Shown piece after piece: positions 6,508-10,974 of a DNA stretch of 10,974 bases. Source of the stretch: Tychonema litorale BBK16 (GTDB taxonomy: Bacteria; Cyanobacteriota; Cyanobacteriia; Cyanobacteriales; Microcoleaceae); assembly GCF_021648855.1 (NCBI RefSeq), contig NZ_JAKJHX010000072.1:16270-27243 (forward strand). The letters run 5' to 3'. Under the pieces are notes generated by a model. That model had not been told where the DNA came from and did no database searches. It worked only from the letters and a program-made list of their open reading frames with translations. The number at the start of each line of letters is the position of its first letter. Position 1 is the first letter of the stretch. The translations under genes and the position numbers were made by a program.

Positions 6508-6568
6508 GGACACAGCAGTGCTGTGTCCCTACCGCGATCAATTGTAGGGACACGGCACTGCCGTCTCC
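6508..6568. repeat. Composite palindromic repeat, copy 1 (complete)
   Basis: The left half is a near-perfect hairpin, GGACACAGCA (6508-6517) against TGCTGTGTCC (6519-6528), followed by CTAC. After an 11-bp spacer ending in CAATT, the right half (6544-6568) begins GTAGGGACACGGCACTGCCG. The right half is an imperfect reverse complement of the left half, so the whole unit can fold as one long stem or as two hairpins. The same architecture recurs at 6616-6651 (left half only) and 10792-10855. It lacks an ORF and behaves like a non-autonomous palindromic or MITE-like element. It sits 16 bp after the kinase stop. Confidence 0.85.
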
Positions 6569-6615
6569 TCTATATCATTCTGCTGCTTTGAGTAAAAGTG
6601 ATATCTTCGGTGAAA

Positions 6616-6651
6616 GGACACAGCACTGCTGTGTCCCTACGGCAGACAATT
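6616..6651. repeat. Composite palindromic repeat, copy 2 (left half only)
   Basis: GGACACAGCACTGCTGTGTC and the following CCTAC (6616-6640) match the left half of copy 1 with one base changed. The spacer ending in CAATT (to 6651) is also kept, but the right half is missing. It lies 47 bp after copy 1 in the same orientation, so it is either a truncated second insertion or a partial duplication. It could also form a hairpin in mRNA, but no T run follows, so it is not scored as a terminator. Confidence 0.8.
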
Positions 6652-6667
6652 GAGAATTAGCATATCT

Positions 6668-6769
6668 CTAAACAGAGAAGAAATCTTCAGGGCCGATGAG
6701 ATTGGGAGCAACGCCTGTCAAAGCAGCTAAAACTTCATAGCCAAACTCAGATGCAGTCAACGATCGCAT
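6668..6769 (-). CDS. Possible small protein, 33 aa, downstream of the aldolase
   Basis: ATG at 6769 opens a 33-codon frame on the same strand as the aldolase gene, starting 43 bases after its stop. GGAG lies eight bases before this ATG, a good Shine-Dalgarno. The product begins MRSLTASEFGYEVLAALTGV and ends in PEDFFSV; it is not recognisable to me. The frame stays open further upstream to 6898 and overlaps the aldolase end, but that longer version has no support. It may be a genuine small protein co-transcribed with the aldolase, or the tail of a decayed gene. Confidence 0.35.
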   Translation of the reverse strand: MRSLTASEFGYEVLAALTGVAPNLIGPEDFFSV

Positions 6770-6812
6770 AATACTTACTCCAGAATCAATCAAGTTTTTG
6801 GTATTCCCAAAT

Positions 6813-7451
6813 CTAATAACTAATTCCCCGCCCGTTTTTGGCAAATTCATCCACAGTTTGCTGCGAAAGTTCATGAAGTGCGATCGCCCGCAATACATCC
6901 AAAGGCAATGTCAAATGATGCGCGCCCGCTAACAAAGTCTTCACCGCTTCTTCCGGCGACTTAATGCTAGCTGCCAAAATCTCAGTATTGCTGTTCTTCA
7001 AGACATTTGCCATATCCTGCACCAAAGCAAAACCGTCTCCCAACAATCTGGTGGCGCGATTCACGTAGGCGATCGCATATTTTGCCCCCGCTTCTGCCGC
7101 TACAACCGCTTGCGATGCGCTGTATATAGCCGTCACCGCGCAAGGAATTTTCGGTGACAGGTGCGCTACTGCTTGGAAACCGATCGCCGTTGCTGGAATT
7201 TTCAACACTGTTTGCTTTCCAATTAATTCAAAAGCAGCATTTCCCTCTCCTACCATCCCATCAAAATCAGATGCAGTTAGCTGATAATACAATTCCCCAG
7301 GAATCAGTTGTGCCAGTTTTTTTAGCGTCACATCTGGAGATAACTCGCTTCTTGCCAAAAGTGTCGGATTAGTAGTAATTCCCGCTAACCAACCGAACTG
7401 GCTGGCCAATGTGGCTTCTGTTACAATTGCAGTATCAACATAAATTGCCAT
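6813..7451 (-). CDS. Fructose-6-phosphate aldolase / transaldolase-like protein (FSA/TalC subfamily)
   Basis: A 212-residue class I aldolase of the small transaldolase subfamily, close in length to E. coli FsaA (220). It is a cytosolic TIM barrel. Visible family features are Asp 6 in YVDTA, the GITTNPTLLA motif at about 24-33 with Asn 28, the Schiff-base lysine Lys 84 in VLKIPAT, AIYSASQA at about 108-115, YVNR at about 129-132, AASIKSPEEA at about 160-169 and LPLDVL at about 182-187. Family members either cleave fructose 6-phosphate to dihydroxyacetone and glyceraldehyde 3-phosphate, or act as transaldolases in the pentose phosphate pathway; sequence alone does not separate the two here. The ATG at 7451 gives the expected N-terminus M-x-x-Y-x-D-T. 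Two HIP1 sites lie at the 3' part (6880) and middle (7069). The gene is divergent from the small gene at 7739. Confidence 0.9.
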   Translation of the reverse strand: MAIYVDTAIVTEATLASQFGWLAGITTNPTLLARSELSPDVTLKKLAQLIPGELYYQLTASDFDGMVGEGNAAFELIGKQTVLKIPATAIGFQAVAHLSPKIPCAVTAIYSASQAVVAAEAGAKYAIAYVNRATRLLGDGFALVQDMANVLKNSNTEILAASIKSPEEAVKTLLAGAHHLTLPLDVLRAIALHELSQQTVDEFAKNGRGISY

Positions 7452-7738
7452 TTGTTTTACACCTTCAATTTGCTACTGTTCAGACACATACTTTTAGTTT
7501 GATAAGAATTGGGAAATTCATCCTGCCAAACTCATTGTCAGGCTTTTAGTATATCAGATAAAAAATAATATTACTATTAAGCAATCATAACAGTTTAGTA
7601 ATCTTTGCTATCGAAAATAGTTGTAATTTTTTAATTTTGATTTTTTAAATTAAAATTTAGTCGCAAAATGCCGGAGACAGATGGTGCATATTTGTAGTAG
7701 GGGTTATGTATCAAATAAGTCCAGGAACTAACTAAAAA
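7452..7738. other. AT-rich divergent intergenic region
   Basis: This 287-bp spacer lies between two divergent starts (7451 minus, 7739 plus) and must contain both promoters. It is strongly AT-rich between about 7556 and 7665, with runs of A and T. A TATACT-like hexamer reads on the minus strand near 7550-7555 but has no matching -35. On the plus side AGGA (7723-7726) precedes the ATG at 7739 by 12 bases. No repeat, RNA gene or convincing operator is visible. Confidence 0.4.
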
Positions 7739-7966
7739 ATGACCCAAGAACAGAATCAGGATACAAAAGTCAACCTTGGAACATCCCCTGAAAATACAGA
7801 CTGGGAAGAGGCAAGTGTAACCAGTGAAGAATTGACTACGAAGGTTAAATCAAAAACTCCGTCTCAACTATTTGCAACTAGCGGGGAAGACCGTTTGAAA
7901 GCTCTAGCCCGTTTGATCATAGTGCAATTTACCTGGTCTATGGCAGAACTGCCTCAACGCAAGTAA
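7739..7966 (+). CDS. Hypothetical protein, 75 aa
   Basis: A small protein that I do not recognise. Residues 1-40 are polar, acidic and probably disordered (rich in Gln, Asn, Thr, Glu). Residues about 41-70 look like an amphipathic helix, with SQLFATSGEDRLKALARLII near 42-61 and then a hydrophobic-aromatic patch (VQFTWSM). There is no signal peptide. The gene lies 39 bp before the aminotransferase-like gene on the same strand and could be co-transcribed with it. The ATG is preceded by a weak AGGA at a long spacing. The coding quality of the sequence is plausible but nothing independent confirms it. Confidence 0.5.
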   Translation: MTQEQNQDTKVNLGTSPENTDWEEASVTSEELTTKVKSKTPSQLFATSGEDRLKALARLIIVQFTWSMAELPQRK

Positions 7967-8005
7967 AATCAAAATGGACTTAGTAAATGATTGATGATTT
8001 TATAA

Positions 8006-8686
8006 ATGCTTGGAGAACCACCGAAATTTGAATTATTGGAATCACTTTTGTGGAAACCTAATCAGGGGTATTGTTTACTAGATAGACATCTTGAAAGATT
8101 AGAAAAGTCTGCTAATTATTTTAATTTTCCCTTGTCATTACCAGAAGTTAGTCAAGCCTTAGAAGCATTGAGCTTTACATTGGGAAATATACCACAAAAA
8201 GTACGATTAACAGTATCTGGCGATGGCAAAATAACATTAGAAGCTCAGACACTAGATCGTGGTATCTTAAAAATTGGTGCATCTGTGGGAATTGCCACGA
8301 AACCGATCGATGTTCAAATCCCATTTTTGTACCATAAGACAACTTACCGATTACCTTATACCACGGCTCTTGAGTCACAACCCGAATATCAAGATGTATT
8401 GCTATGGAACGAGAAAGGAGAGATGACTGAATCAACGATCGCAAATATGGCGATCGAAACTCCCACAGGCTTAATCACACCTCCTGTCGAATGTGGTTTA
8501 TTGCCAGGGACATTGCGTGCTCAATTGATCGCATCAGGAAAAATCAGAGAAGAGTTGATTACCTTAGAGCATTTACGCAATACCCAGACTCTTTTTCTGA
8601 TTAACTCTATTCGGGGTTGGATCGGCCTCAAAAAACAACCAAATCAAGATGTTTGGAAGGTTGTCACTTTAAACCCATCAAAATAG
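8006..8686 (+). CDS. Class IV aminotransferase-fold protein, aminodeoxychorismate-lyase-like (pabC-like)
   Basis: A 226-residue PLP enzyme of the class IV aminotransferase fold. In the best-matching group the enzyme splits 4-amino-4-deoxychorismate into p-aminobenzoate and pyruvate for folate synthesis. Supporting motifs are FELLESLLW (8-16), LLDRHLERL (24-32), the PLP lysine Lys 111 in YHKTTYR, LLWNEKGEMTESTIAN (132-147), CGLLPGTLR (163-171) and LINSIRGW (198-205). The wording of these motifs is that of the lyase domain usually fused behind PabB in bifunctional proteins; here it stands alone. An in-frame TAA directly precedes the ATG at 8006, so the frame cannot extend upstream, and no clear Shine-Dalgarno is seen. 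Other class IV enzymes (branched-chain or D-amino acid transaminases) are less likely but not excluded. The 3' end overlaps the convergent pentapeptide gene by 9 bp. Confidence 0.82.
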   Translation: MLGEPPKFELLESLLWKPNQGYCLLDRHLERLEKSANYFNFPLSLPEVSQALEALSFTLGNIPQKVRLTVSGDGKITLEAQTLDRGILKIGASVGIATKPIDVQIPFLYHKTTYRLPYTTALESQPEYQDVLLWNEKGEMTESTIANMAIETPTGLITPPVECGLLPGTLRAQLIASGKIREELITLEHLRNTQTLFLINSIRGWIGLKKQPNQDVWKVVTLNPSK

Positions 8687-9448
8687 CACTTGCAATAGGA
8701 AAGAACTCAGAGAACCCAGAAGACTCATAAAGTCGCCACCCCCTGTGCGAGGTTCTGTTGGTCTTTGGCGCGCTACGATCGCTTCTTTTAACTGCTTTGA
8801 CAATTCTTGACCCTGAACACTTCCTTGAGCAGTAAAGAGTTTGTTAGCTATTCCAGCGTCTTGAGCAGCACCGGCAAAGTCTCCCAAGTCAGCGCGAGAC
8901 ATACTGCGCGCAAAATAGACTGCCGCTAAGTCGGGTTTCAGATTCAGAGCTTGATTGTAATAATCTACAGCGTTTCTATAGTTTCCAGCTTGGGCTTCGA
9001 TTACTCCCAGTTTGTAGAAGTCTTCAGCAGTGCCAATGTTGGTTGGCATTCCTCGAACTCCCAGTAGTTGGGTGTTGGTTAAATTAGCGTTGAGCAAATT
9101 GGCGTTGCTAACGTAGGCACTTCTCAAGTCGGCTCCGCTGAGGTTGGCTCCGCTGAGGTTGGCGCCAGTCAGGTTGACACCAAACAGACTGGTGCCACTG
9201 AGGTTGGCTCCGCTGAGGTCAGCCCCAGCCAGGTTAGCTCTACTGAGGTTGGCTCCTCTGAGGTCAGCACCTTTGAGGTCAGCACCTGCTAAGTTGGCTA
9301 AAACTAAGCCAGCACCGTTGAGGTCACAGTTGGGGCACTGTCGGGTGGCTAGTAGTTGTTGCGTATGTTGTACGTTCTCGGCGGATGCAGGGGCGACAGG
9401 GGCTAGAGCGCTCAGCACTGTTGCAACCATGAGGATTCTAAGTTTCAT
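8678..9448 (-). CDS. Exported pentapeptide-repeat and TPR protein
   Basis: A 256-residue protein from ATG 9448. Residues 1-23 form a classic Sec signal peptide (Lys-Arg start, hydrophobic core, APASA then EN at the cut). Residues about 34-41 carry QCPNC, then residues about 42-130 hold roughly seventeen A(D/N)LxG pentapeptide units that would build a right-handed beta-helix. Residues about 140-205 contain a TPR-like pair of helices (FYKLGVIEAQAGNYRNAVDY and the following YNQAL). The C-terminus is hydrophobic. Export puts it in the periplasm or thylakoid lumen. The job is unknown; these modules normally bind proteins. A longer frame from TTG 9463 would add five residues before the signal peptide and is unlikely; GGGA nine bases before ATG 9448 supports the shorter start. 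At DNA level the repeats show a 15-bp period. Confidence 0.85.
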   Translation of the reverse strand: MKLRILMVATVLSALAPVAPASAENVQHTQQLLATRQCPNCDLNGAGLVLANLAGADLKGADLRGANLSRANLAGADLSGANLSGTSLFGVNLTGANLSGANLSGADLRSAYVSNANLLNANLTNTQLLGVRGMPTNIGTAEDFYKLGVIEAQAGNYRNAVDYYNQALNLKPDLAAVYFARSMSRADLGDFAGAAQDAGIANKLFTAQGSVQGQELSKQLKEAIVARQRPTEPRTGGGDFMSLLGSLSSFLLQVLF

Positions 9449-10274
9449 TGTTAACCGTCCCAAATCTCAAATATTAAATCCAAAATAGCTTGTTTTCACG
9501 ATAACAGGACTCACACAGCATCCAATAAAAAACAAGAACTCTGATTACTTTGCAGGAGTCTCGATCGCCAAAATATTATTTTTGTATATAAAATTTATCG
9601 CAAATTTGTATAAGTTTTTGTATGCTGTTGAGTTTACTGATTATTGGTGTGATCATTGTCACTAAGTACGGTTAAAAATATCACATAAAAATAGCTTTTC
9701 AGATCACAATATCCTAGTAACAATAGCGGATAGTAGTATCGTACCGTTGAAAAATTGACAATTCCGCCTTCTACGTGTTTTACTCAACTAACGATCACCC
9801 AAGTAATTTCACAGATATTTGCCGATCGTAGTTTGTGCGTGGCAAATTGACTCAGGGGCACCTTGGTCAAATGATGAGACTGCTAATATCTCAGCATTTC
9901 TCGAAGCCTAAAAAACAGAATGCACTTGTCAAACTATCGTCAAGTCTCTACAAAAGTGCGATCGCACTAGCAGATTAATCCTGAAGTGCGATCGGCAGAA
10001 TCTGTACTGATAAATCTTATTTATTTGACGGCTGTTCATGACTGAAGACCGCAATAAATTAGTAAAAATCACTAAAAAATACCAAGAAACAGGGATTGTA
10101 TATAGTACAAATAAGTCAATGAGGATGTTTAAAAAATCGCGAACAATTGGTCAACAGTCAAAAAATCAAATATCCGTCTGAGTAATGGCATCTTGACCAT
10201 CAAATAGTTGAAGTAAATCGGTTTTATATTGCTAAGCTGCAAGTCAAAGGTTAACAATAACCTAGGAGCAAATT
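9449..10274. other. Gene-poor region with scattered small palindromes
   Basis: About 826 bp without a convincing gene. Bases 9459-9487 resemble a decayed heptamer array (CCAAATCTCAAATATTAAAT pattern) in the leader of the pentapeptide gene. Inverted repeat ATTTGCC (9817-9823) and GGCAAAT (9841-9847) encloses 17 bases. AGTGCGATCGCACT (9955-9968) is a perfect 14-bp palindrome centred on a HIP1 site, and AGTGCGATCG recurs at 9985-9994. A 47-codon frame (10038-10181) lacks a Shine-Dalgarno and recognisable content. The promoter of the minus-strand pentapeptide gene must lie in the first part, but I could not place it. Confidence 0.5.
10248..10268 (+). promoter_or_regulatory. Hairpin abutting the Shine-Dalgarno of the transposase-like gene
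   Basis: AGGTTA (10248-10253) pairs with TAACCT (10258-10263) around a 4-base loop. AGGAG (10264-10268) follows immediately and lies six bases before a TTG at 10275. The good Shine-Dalgarno is the main reason to accept the TTG start. A competing ATG at 10332 has its own GAGG (10320-10323) eight bases upstream. The hairpin next to the ribosome binding site could influence translation, as in some IS elements, but its 6-bp stem is modest. Confidence 0.4.
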
Positions 10275-10769
10275 TTGTTCCCTTGTCAAGCAAAGCTATT
10301 GCAAATCATAGATCCCCATGAGGTAATTGGTATGGCTGGAGTATGTAGACTTAGCATCACAGAGACAATTGAAGAATTGAAAAGCTTATTAACCGAACAA
10401 AAAACGGCAAGTGGCTTTCAAAAAATCCAAGCACTGTACCTCTTCAAAAATTGTCAAATTAAAACAGTTAAAGAATTAGCACTGACGATCGGGGTGAACC
10501 GAATCACCTTACAGCGGTGGCTGAGAAAGTATCGTTCTGATGGACTAGAAGGACTTCTAGAAACAAAACATAGCGGTGGCCGCAAGCCTGCAATTCCTCC
10601 TCTGGCCCGCGCTAGTTTAGCAGTGCGTCTGAGCGATCCCCAAAAAGGCTTCAGAAGTTACGGAGAAATTCAAGAATGGTTGCAGCAGGAATACAATATT
10701 GAGGCTTCTTATAAAGCCGTTTATGCGACTGTTCGATACCAACTGAAAGGGAAACTAACGAAAGTCTAA
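10275..10769 (+). CDS. IS630-type transposase, N-terminal DNA-binding half only
   Basis: A 164-residue protein (145 if it starts at ATG 10332, where MAGVCRLSITE resembles the usual beginning of the family). Residues about 47-93 form a helix-turn-helix of the homeodomain-like type: KIQALYLFKNCQIKTVKELA, then IGVNRITLQRWLRKYRSDG. Residues about 105-155 are a second, winged-helix-like module, with FRSYGEIQEWL and YKAVYATVRYQL. This is the N-terminal part of IS630/Tc1-like transposases in cyanobacteria. The catalytic DDE domain is absent: translation ends at LTKV and the following 200 bp do not encode it. It may be the first ORF of a decayed two-ORF element, or a kept DNA-binding protein derived from one. 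No clear terminal inverted repeats are visible around it. A palindromic repeat begins 23 bp after the stop. Confidence 0.75.
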   Translation: MFPCQAKLLQIIDPHEVIGMAGVCRLSITETIEELKSLLTEQKTASGFQKIQALYLFKNCQIKTVKELALTIGVNRITLQRWLRKYRSDGLEGLLETKHSGGRKPAIPPLARASLAVRLSDPQKGFRSYGEIQEWLQQEYNIEASYKAVYATVRYQLKGKLTKV

Positions 10770-10791
10770 ATAACTGCTAAATAGCAAGATA

Positions 10792-10855
10792 GGACACGGC
10801 ATTGCCGTGTCCCTACTCCAGATTAATTGTAGGGACTAAGGCACTCGCGGTCTCC
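10792..10855. repeat. Composite palindromic repeat, copy 3 (complete)
   Basis: The left half GGACACGGCATTGCCGTGTC plus CCTAC (10792-10816) is followed by a 12-bp spacer ending in TTAATT. The right half (10829-10855) begins GTAGGGACTAAGGCACTCGC. The layout is the same as copy 1 at 6508-6568, about 4.3 kb away. The stem of the left half keeps pairing although bases differ (GGCA/TGCC here, AGCA/TGCT in copy 1), a compensatory change. The right half has diverged more. Confidence 0.82.
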
Positions 10856-10873
10856 TAATTTGGGCTACTTATA

Positions 10874-10897
10874 ATTCCGATGCACCGGAATTGATAT
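10874..10897. repeat. Copy 2 of the ACCGGAATTGATAT dispersed palindrome
   Basis: ATTCCG (10874-10879) is inverted against CGGAAT (10886-10891). The 14-mer ACCGGAATTGATAT (10884-10897) is identical to 3124-3137 before the antiporter. Weaker similarity (GGGA then TTTTC) continues to about 10912. No gene starts here, which supports a repeat element over a gene-specific leader. Confidence 0.55.
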
Positions 10898-10938
10898 TAC
10901 CTGGGAGTTTTCCTAACTTTTACCAAAAAGCTGGGTCT

Positions 10939-10965
10939 AAAGCCCCTTCTTCAGTGGCCGGCTTT
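10939..10965. other. Hairpin at window edge, possibly the end of an IS200/IS605-type element
   Basis: AAAGCC (10939-10944) pairs with GGCTTT (10960-10965), enclosing CCTTCTTCAGTGGCC, and T-rich sequence follows to the window edge. The wording GTCTAAAGCCCCTTCTTCAG resembles, from memory, subterminal hairpins at ends of cyanobacterial IS200/IS605 (TnpB-type) elements. It could equally be a terminator of a gene on either strand. No ORF can be seen because the window stops. Confidence 0.3.
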
Positions 10966-10974
10966 AATTTTCTT

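Noticed and set aside
6508..6528. Terminator of the kinase gene
   Set aside because: The hairpin is strong but lacks a T run, and the same hairpin recurs twice elsewhere as part of a larger palindromic repeat.
6668..6898. Frameshifted C-terminal extension of the aldolase
   Set aside because: The aldolase is already complete at 212 residues with all family motifs; only the 33-codon version with its own GGAG is kept, as a weak call.
7987..8031. 14-codon frame (MIDDFINAWRTTEI) overlapping the lyase start
   Set aside because: Very short, in another frame, with no Shine-Dalgarno; it probably occurs by chance.
9449..9463. TTG start extending the pentapeptide protein by five residues
   Set aside because: It would put MGRLT before a textbook signal peptide; ATG 9448 has GGGA at nine bases and gives a normal signal sequence.
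9144..9488. Plus-strand ORF rich in L-R-L-A-P repeats
   Set aside because: It is the antisense shadow of the 15-bp-period pentapeptide repeats and has no independent support.
10038..10181. 47-codon ORF in the gene-poor region (begins MTEDRNKLVK)
   Set aside because: No Shine-Dalgarno, lysine-rich AT-driven composition and no recognisable motif; not enough to call a gene.

Overview
The window looks like chromosomal DNA from a filamentous, non-heterocystous cyanobacterium of the Microcoleus/Oscillatoria/Phormidium type. The evidence is eight copies of the HIP1 octamer GCGATCGC (starting at 1705, 5658, 5913, 6039, 6291, 6880, 7069 and 9958), several families of 7-bp tandem repeats, a zinc-ribbon Ser/Thr kinase fused to WD40 repeats, a pentapeptide-repeat protein, and a small GIY-YIG protein of a type I know from cyanobacteria. 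The genus is an inference; no rRNA or other marker gene is present.

Layout. 1-262: a TGTTGAC heptamer array broken by a two-hairpin element, then a CTTCCTT heptamer array. 273-1943: a TSUP (TauE/SafE-like) membrane transporter facing, tail to tail with a 6-bp gap, a membrane-anchored coiled-coil protein. 2056-3056: an unrecognised 108-aa protein and a degenerate GIY-YIG protein, same strand. 3113-4331: a palindromic repeat, a possible 10-codon leader, a Ca2+/H+ antiporter of the CAX family and a strong terminator. 4422-6491: kinase, transmembrane segment and seven-bladed WD40 propeller in one protein. 6508-6651: one and a half copies of a palindromic mobile-looking repeat. 6668-7451 (minus): a possible 33-aa protein downstream of a fructose-6-phosphate-aldolase-type transaldolase. 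7739-8686 (plus): a small unknown protein and a stand-alone aminodeoxychorismate-lyase-like enzyme, whose end overlaps by 9 bp the convergent gene of an exported pentapeptide/TPR protein (8678-9448). 9449-10274: gene-poor. 10275-10769: the N-terminal, DNA-binding half of an IS630-type transposase without its catalytic half, followed by another palindromic repeat (10792-10855), a second relative of the palindrome found before the antiporter (10874-10897), and a hairpin at the window edge that may belong to a further insertion sequence.

The genes are mostly single transcription units and do not form an obvious pathway. Two transporters (TSUP, CAX) and a membrane-bound kinase suggest ion homeostasis and signalling, but adjacency is the only link. 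I do not see a clear new multi-gene system. The most distinctive content is the layered repeats: at least three heptamer families, one inserted in frame in a transporter gene and one in a leader region; a composite palindrome repeated three times; and HIP1 sites locked to the 126-bp period of the WD40 repeats.
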